A DNA stretch of 14,211 nucleotides. Origin: CAVPLU01 sp050012535 (GTDB taxonomy: Archaea; Thermoproteota; Bathyarchaeia; 40CM-2-53-6). The stretch is taken from contig JBEKGZ010000032.1 in the NCBI GenBank assembly GCA_050012535.1, positions 1 to 14,211 on the forward strand, given 5' to 3'. The position numbers were made by a program, and so were the translations under genes. Below the pieces are notes generated by a model that had not been told where the DNA came from, did not search any database, and saw only the letters and a program-made list of their open reading frames with translations. Shown here piece by piece: positions 1-6,474 of this stretch (position 1 is its first letter; each line of letters opens with the position of its first letter).

Positions 1-59
1 AACTAAAGAAGGATCCCGAGTTATTACGACGTATCAAGGCCATGGAAATCACACGGTAG
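1..59 (+). CDS. 3' end of an upstream gene (partial, unidentified)
   Basis: The window opens in a frame (first codon at 3) that reads a charged, probably helical tail, LKKDPELLRRIKAMEITR, and stops at TAG 57-59. It lies 14 bp before the Toprim gene and could share its transcript. Frame 2 is also open, to TAA 65-67, and cannot be excluded. The fragment is too short to assign a family. Confidence 0.3.
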   Translation, partial: LKKDPELLRRIKAMEITR

Positions 60-73
60 GTCCCTAAGCTGAG

Positions 74-493
74 TTGAACGCCGAACAACGACGATTTGAA
101 GCAGTTACAGAGCTCGTCAGTACTGTTGCCGCCCACTCGAGGCGAGGGGTACCGGTGATTGTTGAGGGCCCAAACGACGTTAGAACGCTCCGGAAGCTGG
201 GGATCGCAGGGCCGATCTTTTGCGCAAAGTCTCGTCGCCTTGGGCTCATTGATTTTCTCGACTCAGTCGCAAAGCACCCGGAAGTAATAATCCTTACAGA
301 TTTCGATAAAGAGGGTAGAGCCCTCGCTTGGCGCCTGCGCAGGGATCTGTTACAAAACCGGGTCAAGGTGAACGTCGAGATCTGGAAGCAATTGAAGGCT
401 CTCGGTCGGTCGGAGATGGTGGGAATCGAGAACCTCGGAAAGTACCTAGATCGGCTCGCGGCATCCCTGCTGGCAGACAGGAAGGCATGCTAG
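74..493 (+). CDS. Small Toprim-domain protein (archaeal primase-like / RNase M5-like)
   Basis: This is a 139-residue protein that is little more than one Toprim fold. The catalytic Glu motif is VPVIVEGPNDV (E31) and the metal-binding DxD motif is ILTDFDKEG (D76, D78). Toprim domains bind Mg2+ and cut or join nucleic-acid phosphodiesters. Stand-alone archaeal Toprim proteins of this length are conserved but their function is poorly known, and a role in RNA processing or DNA repair is only inference. The start is TTG at 74, because an in-frame stop (65-67) lies just upstream and no ATG or GTG is usable. It converges on the gap pseudogene with 7 bp between the stop codons. A second Toprim protein, DnaG, is encoded 1.2 kb downstream on the same strand. 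Confidence 0.8.
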   Translation: MNAEQRRFEAVTELVSTVAAHSRRGVPVIVEGPNDVRTLRKLGIAGPIFCAKSRRLGLIDFLDSVAKHPEVIILTDFDKEGRALAWRLRRDLLQNRVKVNVEIWKQLKALGRSEMVGIENLGKYLDRLAASLLADRKAC

Positions 494-500
494 CCACGAG

Positions 501-1435
501 CTAAAGCGTTCTTGACATTATTCCTACCATGTCGACGAGGCGGTTTGCGTAGCCCCACTCGTTGTCATACCAGGCTAAGACCTTGGCCATCCTCCCGTCG
601 AGGACCATCGTGGAAAGCCCGTCAATTATGCAAGAATGGCTGCGGCCTTGAACGCGTTGTTGATTGTTTCGGATGTGGCGTCTTTCTTCAGTTCAGCTAC
701 GAAATCGACCAAGGAACCGTCAGGGACTGGTACGCGATATGCAAGCCCGTTTATCTTCCCTTTCAGTTCTGGAAAGATCTCCGTCGTAGCCTTTGTCGCA
801 CCGGTCGTTGTCGGGATAATAGAAAGGGCAGCCGCACGTGCACGCCTAAGATCCTTGTGAGGAAGATCTAGGATTCTCTGGTCGTTCGTGTATGCGTGTG
901 CAGTGCTCATCAATCCGCGCATAATGCCGAAGTTCTCATGGAGCACTTTCACCACAGGCGTGACGCAATTGGTTGTGCACGAAGCCAACGAAATAATGTT
1001 GTGAGTCTTCGGATCGTACTTCGAATCGTTGACAGCAGGCACAATCGTCACGTCAGGATTCGACGCAGGCGCAGAGATCAGGACTTTTCTGGCGCCGGCC
1101 TTGAAATGCTTAGACGCGCTATCGCGGTCTGTAAACAACCCCGTGGACTCGAGAACAATATCCACACCCAGCTTCGACCAAGGTAGTTCAGCGGGATCCC
1201 TGACAGACACGACCCGTACTTTTTTTCCATCAACCGAGAACCCGTCCGGAAGAAGCTTAATCTCAGCATCAAACCTTCCAAAGACAGAGTCATACTTGAG
1301 AAGATGAGCGAGCGTCTTCGAGTCAGTCACATCGTTGACGGCCACAATCTCCGCATTGATCTTCGCGTTCTTGAAGGCGCGGACAAAAGCTCTCCCTATT
1401 CTACCAAAACCGTTTATGCCGATCTTCACGACCAA
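501..1435 (-). pseudogene. gap: Bacterial-type glyceraldehyde-3-phosphate dehydrogenase, frameshifted with internal deletion
   Basis: The N-terminal 269 residues (1435 down to TAA 626-628) are a class I, bacterial/eukaryotic-type GAPDH. They show the Rossmann motif INGFGRIGR (7-15), the active site ASCTTNC with catalytic Cys153, and the catalytic His180 in STAHAYT. The enzyme would oxidise glyceraldehyde 3-phosphate to 1,3-bisphosphoglycerate with NAD(P)+. After AFKAAAILA the frame ends. The conserved C-terminus (IIDGLSTMV, then AWYDNEWGYANRLVDM) continues in another frame from 629 down to TAG 501-503. The two parts total 311 residues against about 335 in the family, so roughly 23-25 residues are missing at the junction together with the frame change. 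Start is TTG 1433-1435; a GTG two codons inside is possible. Either a recently broken gene or an assembly error. Class I GAPDH is unusual in archaea, which mostly use the type II enzyme, so bacterial origin is likely. Confidence 0.88.
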
Positions 1436-1473
1436 CCGGTTGCACCCTTCCCGCCTAAGGGGAAATCATCCTT

Positions 1474-1487
1474 CTTAAAATCGTTTC
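1474..1487 (-). promoter_or_regulatory. Possible gap promoter (BRE/TATA-like)
   Basis: Read on the minus strand this is GAAACGATTTTAAG: a purine-rich BRE-like GAAACG followed by a TATA-like TTTTAAG. It ends about 39 bp upstream of the gap start, leaving room for transcription to begin about 25 bp downstream with a short leader. The call rests on pattern and position only. The rest of the 269-bp gap-dnaG divergent region shows no clear gene. A weak AT-rich GATAGTAAT at 1676-1684 is positioned where a TATA box for leaderless dnaG would be. Confidence 0.35.
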
Positions 1488-1704
1488 ACAATACGCCGAA
1501 AGGCCGAAAAATCCGTCTTCTTGCCCTAGAAGGCGAGAAAATGTTTATCAACGTTTGCATACGTAAGGACCTTCAAGCTGACGCGCGAAAGCGCTTACAA
1601 ACTTCGCTTTCCTACGGACGGCACAGCGGGTGCTTCATGTTAGAAAGGACGCTATGGAGAAGGAACGTTAGGTTGGATAGTAATGCGCGTATCCGCGTCT
1701 GTAA

Positions 1705-2874
1705 ATGGAGGTTCACTATCAATTGGGAACAGAAAGTCAGTACGCACCCACCACCAAGTACGTCGTTTTGGCGGCGTTCGAAGTGGAGGGAGTGGTTGAG
1801 AAACCCGATGTGATCGGCGCGATCTTCGGGCAAACAGAGGGCCTATTCGGACCTGATCTGGATCTAAGAGAACTTCAGAAGAGTGGAAGAGTAGGAAGAA
1901 TAGAGATTCAGCTGGAGTCAAAGCACGACAGGACCACCGGGACGATAATGATCCCGTCCAGCTTGGATAAGGTCTCTACGGCGATAATCGCTGCTGCCAT
2001 TGAGAGTGTTGACAGAATCGGTCCGTGCACGGCAAAGGTCACTCTTGAGAGAGTTGAAGATGTTCGGGAAGAGAAGAGAAAACTCATCCTTGACAAGGCA
2101 AAGGACATTCTGAAGAAATGGGTCATCGAGGGCTCCCCGAGCACAGATGAGATGGTTAAGGAAGTGGGGGGCGCCATACGATCAGCAGAGGTCGTGGAGT
2201 TCGGTCCGGATAAGCTCCCTGCAGGGCCGGAAGCACAGAGTAGCGGAACAATAATCATCGTTGAGGGAAGAGCTGACGTTCTTAATCTGCTTAGATGCGG
2301 AATCAAGAACACGGTAGCCATCGAAGGCACGAAGATCCCTCAATCAGTCATAGCTCTCTGCAAGAGCAAGGAGGTCACAGCATTCTTGGACGGAGACAGA
2401 GGTGGTGACCTCATACTGAAGGAACTTGATCAAGTCACCGAGCTCGACTATCTGACGCGAGCTCCACCCGGAAAAGAGGTCGAGGAGCTCACCCCGAAGG
2501 AGATAATGAAAGCGCTGCGAGACCGCGTCCCGCACGGTGCACCCAAGCCAGAAGCGAAGCCAACCGTTGCTAAGGTGGCCCTTCCAGAGGGAGTCGCACA
2601 AAAGGCACAGGAACTGAAAGGGACACTCGAAGCCGCTGTCTTCGACGAGACGGGGAAGGAGATCGCTCACTTGCCGGTCAGCGAACTCGCGAATCAGCTA
2701 CCAACAATGGAAGCACCCTACACCCTAGTCTTTGATGGAGTCATAACACAACGCATATTGGACCTAGCAGACCAGAAGAAGATCAAGTACGTCTTAGGAG
2801 ACCGCTTGTCAGAAATCGCCAAGAAACCTTCCGACATCATGGTGCTGACAATGTCAGAACTCGGCAGCCGCTAG
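1705..2874 (+). CDS. dnaG: Archaeal DnaG-type primase (Toprim domain)
   Basis: This 389-residue protein matches archaeal DnaG. The N-terminal archaeal-specific region (about 15-115) contains the conserved VIGAIFGQTEGLFG (37-49). The Toprim domain (about 180-260) has the catalytic Glu in IIIVEGRADVLNLLR (E187) and the metal-binding FLDGDRGG (D229, D231). An alanine/proline/lysine-rich linker follows, then a C-terminal region of about 100 residues. Archaeal DnaG makes short RNA primers in vitro and in several archaea is also a core exosome partner that helps degrade poly(A)-rich RNA; which role dominates here is not visible. The ATG at 1705 has no Shine-Dalgarno, which suggests a leaderless message. 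Its stop abuts the stop of polB on the other strand, so the 3' ends of the two transcripts must overlap. Confidence 0.95.
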   Translation: MEVHYQLGTESQYAPTTKYVVLAAFEVEGVVEKPDVIGAIFGQTEGLFGPDLDLRELQKSGRVGRIEIQLESKHDRTTGTIMIPSSLDKVSTAIIAAAIESVDRIGPCTAKVTLERVEDVREEKRKLILDKAKDILKKWVIEGSPSTDEMVKEVGGAIRSAEVVEFGPDKLPAGPEAQSSGTIIIVEGRADVLNLLRCGIKNTVAIEGTKIPQSVIALCKSKEVTAFLDGDRGGDLILKELDQVTELDYLTRAPPGKEVEELTPKEIMKALRDRVPHGAPKPEAKPTVAKVALPEGVAQKAQELKGTLEAAVFDETGKEIAHLPVSELANQLPTMEAPYTLVFDGVITQRILDLADQKKIKYVLGDRLSEIAKKPSDIMVLTMSELGSR

Positions 2875-5226
2875 TTAGAGCAGCGATCTTTGCTTTCCAA
2901 TTAGCAATTCGTCCTCACTGATGCCAAAGATCCCTAGTATTCGAGCCGCGGCAGGCGCAACTTGGCCAGAAACGTAGTATTCCACGTCGACTTGGTCGGA
3001 AGTGACTTCAAAGTAGGGCCGTGCCTTGTCATAGAGTTTCGTGCCCTTCTTGGTAATCACATAACCGATCTTGTCTCCGGGCACTAACTTTCGGCCGAGC
3101 TTGAGGTATTCCTTTGCGACCTGCACGTGAGGTGCCTTGACCTTGTATTCCTTAATTGGTTTGGTCAGGCTCTTCCATATGATGAGATCTCGAACTATGG
3201 TTTTTCCGCGCTTCAATTCATCGATTGCATTCAAAGCATACTCTTTGGCGTTGCCCGGCGAACCATCGCGGAGCACGAGCTCAATCACTTTCTCCTGAAC
3301 CTTGCGGGCGATCTCGGACCAGTCGCTCCTGACAACCTCCATTCCGACAATGTCCAGTGTGTCATCTGTCAAGAGGCCCGCATATCTCTTCTTGGCTTCG
3401 GTGAAGAGTACTCTCTTGTAATCCTTGTCGGGTCGGATTTCCATGTGGAGATTCTGGTTGACCCACCGAAGTAGTGAATCGACTTTTGCTTTATCGTGTG
3501 TTACGAAGACTGAGTCCGTGTCCGCATATATCACAGGTAGGCCGGTCTCATTGCAGTGATCAATGACTTGTGTGATGCTCTTTCGCCCAAGTGCGGCTGC
3601 GGACTCGGCCACTTCGTGCACGTACCAACGAGCACCTGTCCAACCGGCGTATCCATAGCATGCGTTTGTGATCACTTTGACTGCTCTTTCTTGTTGCTGT
3701 AGAATTTGCCTCTCTGAGTCGGAGAGAGTCTCGGTCTGTATCTCTCTCTTGATCTCATTCCGCGTCGCGATTAGACTAGTGATAGCATTCCTGTATAGTC
3801 CGGGAGGTGTCTTTCTGAATCGGCACTCTGAACCTTCAATAACCCAGCAGGAAGAATCGTCGCAATCTTCTGTCGATTTGACGAGCGTGTCAGGGGAGAG
3901 ATTGTACAGGATCATCAGGTTGGGATACATTGACGCGAAATCTAACGCAATTACGTTCTCGTGCAAGCCTGCTTGAGGCGCAAGCACTATGGCGCCTTGA
4001 TATCGTTCATAGACTTGCTTTCGCCGTGGAGGAATCAGATGCCCTTGCTTGTAGGCTTCCTTGATCAGGTACGAGTCTACGCGATAGCCAACCGGTGCTG
4101 TAGCGACTTGGTCGAGGGGCATGCAAGTGAGTGAAGATAGCGCCATTCCGAATTCGAGGAATCTCCCTGTAATCTCCAGCATAGCGCGGGCGTAGGCGCT
4201 TGCGGCACGCAGCAAGAGAAGCTTGTCCCGTGGCGAGTTCCATATCTTCGCGAGGTCCAGCTGATCTGGAAGGATAGTGTCCAGTTTGATGCCAAGAGAT
4301 CCGGCTACGTTCTCGACGCTCTTCACGTTAACGTCAGGCAGTTCATTAGCGTAGTCGAGCATGTCCAGGCTTGCCCTTCCGGCGATCGAGATATGCCCAT
4401 AGAGGCTTGTATGCGGCTGCAAACCAAGCCTGCTTACACCCAGCGTCGCACCTGCTATTCTCGCTCTCTCAATCAGATACGGCCAGCCGATCCTATTGCT
4501 TTCAAATCCCGCGACAATGTCCGGGTCGAATCTCATCAAGTAGTTTGCGAACTCTGTGATGATGTCATGGTCCGACCCATCCGACCGAGAGAAAGTCCGA
4601 ACCTCGCCATCACTTGTCGCAACGGAGATCACAGAAACTGGGTTTTGCGATGCATGCGGGGAACCTTTCTCCGCGAACGCGACTGTCGAGAATGCCAAAA
4701 TCCGGAGTCTTGGTCTGTCTTTGAGGACGATGGGGTGCGGGGAACCGTGTGAGAGGTAGGCATTGCCACCAAGTGCTTGGGGGATTCTCAGTTCATCTGC
4801 TTCTGTTTCATGCCACCTGCAGGGAATCAAGCCTCTGTCATACAGGTAAAGCGAAGAGTATCGAATGTCGTGCCCGACGATCTGTTGTACTTGCTCACGC
4901 TTGGAGAGATGTTTTGCAATAGTTTCAAGCGACTCGGTTGATGCGCAGGTGATCTTGACCGCTTTGACTGTCTGGCCAAATAGCTTCTTCTCCTCAACAG
5001 AACTCTCGAGGACATTCGCATAGTCACTTCCCGATGAACGCAGAGCATCGAAGATTGTCTCGGGAGCGGAACCTTCCTTTGGAATCGCGTATAGATATGG
5101 TCTGAACTCCCTGTCAACGAGCAGGACATTCTTGCCATCTTCATCAATGCCCCAGAGCCAAATCTCTGAACCCTGTGATGTCGTCTCCTCGCCCAAGTCT
5201 AGTAAGAAGAATCTGAGACTCTTCAA
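2875..5226 (-). CDS. polB: Family B DNA polymerase with inactivated proofreading exonuclease
   Basis: 783 residues, normal length for archaeal PolB. Polymerase motifs are intact: motif A DFASMYPNLM (D429), motif B KVITNACYG (K517 to G525), motif C YADTDSVFV (D569, D571). The N-terminal domain is recognisable (DIRYSSLYLYDRGLIPCRWHE, 120-140, broken by nothing). The exonuclease domain is present but each catalytic acid is lost. Exo I, normally FDIE, reads FSTV (179-182). Exo II, normally NxxFD, reads SNRIGWPYL (Gly247 in place of Asp). Exo III, normally YxxxD, reads YARAM (345-349). The expected product is an active DNA polymerase without proofreading, perhaps translesion or a repair paralogue. 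The C-terminus ends GKQRSLL, resembling the first half of a PCNA-binding PIP box without its aromatic pair. Start TTG 5224-5226 lies 12 bp after the rimI stop, in the same frame, so the two are probably cotranscribed. Confidence 0.96.
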   Translation of the reverse strand: MKSLRFFLLDLGEETTSQGSEIWLWGIDEDGKNVLLVDREFRPYLYAIPKEGSAPETIFDALRSSGSDYANVLESSVEEKKLFGQTVKAVKITCASTESLETIAKHLSKREQVQQIVGHDIRYSSLYLYDRGLIPCRWHETEADELRIPQALGGNAYLSHGSPHPIVLKDRPRLRILAFSTVAFAEKGSPHASQNPVSVISVATSDGEVRTFSRSDGSDHDIITEFANYLMRFDPDIVAGFESNRIGWPYLIERARIAGATLGVSRLGLQPHTSLYGHISIAGRASLDMLDYANELPDVNVKSVENVAGSLGIKLDTILPDQLDLAKIWNSPRDKLLLLRAASAYARAMLEITGRFLEFGMALSSLTCMPLDQVATAPVGYRVDSYLIKEAYKQGHLIPPRRKQVYERYQGAIVLAPQAGLHENVIALDFASMYPNLMILYNLSPDTLVKSTEDCDDSSCWVIEGSECRFRKTPPGLYRNAITSLIATRNEIKREIQTETLSDSERQILQQQERAVKVITNACYGYAGWTGARWYVHEVAESAAALGRKSITQVIDHCNETGLPVIYADTDSVFVTHDKAKVDSLLRWVNQNLHMEIRPDKDYKRVLFTEAKKRYAGLLTDDTLDIVGMEVVRSDWSEIARKVQEKVIELVLRDGSPGNAKEYALNAIDELKRGKTIVRDLIIWKSLTKPIKEYKVKAPHVQVAKEYLKLGRKLVPGDKIGYVITKKGTKLYDKARPYFEVTSDQVDVEYYVSGQVAPAAARILGIFGISEDELLIGKQRSLL

Positions 5227-5238
5227 TGCGATCAGGCT

Positions 5239-5697
5239 CTACTGTCGAACGGACGCGCATGATTCTGCAGATCGTGCCAGCACCAAGGCATCCTCTCCAT
5301 CCGCGTAATAATGTCGGATCTCGGAGAATGGTCTGTATCCCATATGATCGTAGAACGCGATCGCACCGGGGTTTCCCTTGCGTACCTCAAGACGGATCTG
5401 CTTAATCCCTTCCTCAGCAAGCCTCGTCGTCACGGCGGACAACAACGCGGTCCCAATGCGCCTTCGACGATAGCGTGGGTCCACAGCCACGGAGACAACG
5501 TGGCCTTCCGTGGCATTTGCCGAGGCCACGGCATATCCAACAATCTCCCCATCATATGATGCGACAAAGAAGCAGTCTTGGTGCTTGTCGATCAGATCGG
5601 TGAGAACTGCGGATGGATATGGGTCACTGAAACACGCTTTTTCGACTGCGTAGACGCCAAGCGCATCTAATGTTTCCACACGACGGACTACGTACAA
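5239..5697 (-). CDS. rimI: RimI/Ard1-like N-terminal protein acetyltransferase (GNAT)
   Basis: A 152-residue single GNAT domain. The acetyl-CoA binding signature is in VVSVAVDPRYRRRRIGTALL, with the RxxGxA loop at RRIGTA. The family-typical ending LEVRKGNPGAIAFYDHMGYRPF and a following Tyr-rich stretch (IRHYYADGEDALVL) match RimI/archaeal Ard1 proteins, which acetylate the N-terminal amino group of proteins such as ribosomal proteins. The substrate here is not shown. Start is TTG at 5695-5697; the family normally begins a few residues before the first beta strand, which fits. It is the probable first gene of a rimI-polB unit, divergent from the uS11 gene with about 100-180 bp between. Confidence 0.9.
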   Translation of the reverse strand: MYVVRRVETLDALGVYAVEKACFSDPYPSAVLTDLIDKHQDCFFVASYDGEIVGYAVASANATEGHVVSVAVDPRYRRRRIGTALLSAVTTRLAEEGIKQIRLEVRKGNPGAIAFYDHMGYRPFSEIRHYYADGEDALVLARSAESCASVRQ

Positions 5698-5810
5698 GTA
5701 TGCTCGCGCAGCTACAGCATCTCATTCCATCGCGCTGAAAGATGAAAGTAGTGCTTGCAGTCTCCTCTCTGGGTAAGACGAGCCTTGACACCCAGTGATT
5801 TGCTTCCGAC

Positions 5811-5824
5811 AAAACTATAATAAA
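5811..5824 (+). promoter_or_regulatory. Archaeal promoter (BRE/TATA) for uS11
   Basis: AAAACTATAATAAA: an A-rich BRE-like half followed by a near-consensus TATA element (CTATAATAAA, 5815-5824). Transcription would be expected to begin about 25 bp downstream, near 5845-5850, just before the Shine-Dalgarno at 5861. This position argues against translation starting at the GTG at 5795, which lies upstream of the TATA element. Confidence 0.6.
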
Positions 5825-5860
5825 CGGCGCCTGATCGTACGATACGACTCGCTGTGGCAA

Positions 5861-5867
5861 AAGGAGG
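5861..5867 (+). promoter_or_regulatory. Shine-Dalgarno AAGGAGG that sets the uS11 start
   Basis: The full-strength AAGGAGG ends 8 nt before the ATC codon at 5876, ideal spacing for initiation there. No ATG, GTG or TTG in the uS11 frame lies within normal reach of it. Confidence 0.6.
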
Positions 5868-5875
5868 AAGCAGAC

Positions 5876-6274
5876 ATCTCAGAGAAACGTGTTGAGCGCT
5901 GGGGTATCGCGAACATCTACTCCTCGTTCAACAACACGCTTGTGCATATTACCGACCTTGCTGGAGCAGAGACCGTTTCCCGAAGCTCCGGTGGACAACA
6001 CGTCAAGGCGGATAGACTCCAAGGTTCACCGTATGCGGCAATGCAATCTGCTGGTGCCGCTGCAAGGACGGCGAAGGACAGAGGCATCACTGCTCTTCAC
6101 ATTAGAGTAAGGGCGCCTGGTGGACATGGAGCCCGAACACCCGGTCCGGGCGCTCAGGCCGCGATTCGAATGCTGGCGAGAGCAGGGTTCAGGATCGGCA
6201 GGATCGAGGACGTCACGCCCGTTCCGCATGATGGGACAAGACGCCCAGGCGGCCGAAGAGGAAGACGCGTCTAG
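5876..6274 (+). CDS. rps11: Small-subunit ribosomal protein uS11 (S11P)
   Basis: Archaeal uS11, a platform protein of the 30S subunit that contacts 16S rRNA and mRNA near the E site. Diagnostic stretches are WGIANIYSSFNNTLVHITD near the N-terminus, SSGGQHVKADRLQGSPYAAMQ, then HIRVRAPGGHGARTPGPGAQ, and the basic tail GTRRPGGRRGRRV. Starting at ATC 5876 gives 132 residues beginning (M)SEKRVERWG, the usual archaeal length and N-terminus. The only ATG/GTG/TTG codon in frame is GTG at 5795, which lies upstream of the TATA element and adds 27 atypical residues. I therefore infer an ATC start, with sequencing error of an ATG as the alternative. The gene stands alone here, not beside rps13 and rps4 as in many archaea. 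Confidence 0.95.
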   Translation: MSEKRVERWGIANIYSSFNNTLVHITDLAGAETVSRSSGGQHVKADRLQGSPYAAMQSAGAAARTAKDRGITALHIRVRAPGGHGARTPGPGAQAAIRMLARAGFRIGRIEDVTPVPHDGTRRPGGRRGRRV

Positions 6275-6278
6275 GTCA

Positions 6279-6292
6279 TGCTCTTGAGAGCA
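6279..6292 (+). other. Small hairpin after the uS11 stop
   Basis: TGCTCT-TG-AGAGCA forms a compact stem beginning 5 nt after the uS11 stop codon. No T-run follows directly, so it is not a classical intrinsic terminator; it may protect the 3' end of the message or be chance. Confidence 0.3.
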
Positions 6293-6323
6293 ACGCCTTC
6301 ATGTCTGTGATTTGGAGAATTCA

Positions 6324-6345
6324 TCAGACTTGAACTGAGTCTTGA
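6324..6345 (+). other. Bulged hairpin in the uS11-hycI intergenic region
   Basis: TCAGACT (6324-6330), a 7-nt loop, then AGTCTTGA (6338-6345) pair as seven base pairs with one bulged T. It lies in about 200 bp of non-coding DNA between uS11 and the hydrogenase operon. Function unknown; possibly a 3' UTR element or a small RNA fold. Confidence 0.3.
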
Positions 6346-6385
6346 GCGAGTTCGTAGTGTTACACGGATCAAGCTACACCAGTAG

Positions 6386-6415
6386 ACTCTGTAAGAATTG
6401 ATTACACGACAGAGT
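6386..6415. promoter_or_regulatory. Nested dyads upstream of the hydrogenase operon (possible operator)
   Basis: ACTCTGT (6386-6392) and ACAGAGT (6409-6415) are a perfect 7-bp inverted repeat 16 nt apart. Nested inside is a second dyad, TGTAA (6390-6394) and TTACA (6402-6406), 7 nt apart. A purine-rich CAAAGG and weak TATA-like CTAATCTATC (6422-6437) follow immediately, so the dyads sit where an archaeal activator or repressor of the hycI-nuo operon could bind. Inferred from symmetry and position only. Confidence 0.35.
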
Positions 6416-6444
6416 ATGTAGCAAAGGCTAATCTATCGCTACGC

Positions 6445-6449
6445 TTTTT
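6445..6449 (+). terminator. T5 run, possible uS11 terminator
   Basis: A run of five T ends the uS11-hycI intergenic stretch. Archaeal termination often needs only an oligo-T tract in the non-template strand, so this could end the uS11 transcript. The run is short and lies close to the next gene. Confidence 0.25.
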
Positions 6450-6474
6450 CGTGCAATTCGTTGGATGTGCGTCC

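Noticed and set aside
512..871. Plus-strand open frame opposite the gap 3' region
   Set aside because: Antisense to conserved GAPDH residues, rich in Arg and Cys with no family features.
1583..1594. GCGC-GAAA-GCGC hairpin between gap and dnaG
   Set aside because: Only four base pairs, though with a stable GNRA loop; no T-run and no other paired elements to support an RNA gene.
1304..1813. Long plus-strand open frame across the gap 5' end and the gap-dnaG spacer
   Set aside because: It is antisense to clear GAPDH coding sequence and overlaps the dnaG start in another frame; the translation has no recognisable domain.
3127..3474. Plus-strand open frame opposite polB
   Set aside because: Shadow of the polymerase thumb region; no start context and no domain.
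5795..5875. N-terminal extension of uS11 from GTG 5795
   Set aside because: Lies upstream of the TATA element and adds 27 residues not typical of the family.
6275..6474. Possible tRNA or C/D-box RNA in the uS11-hycI spacer
   Set aside because: No T-loop consensus, no cloverleaf and no paired C and D boxes at proper spacing could be found by eye.
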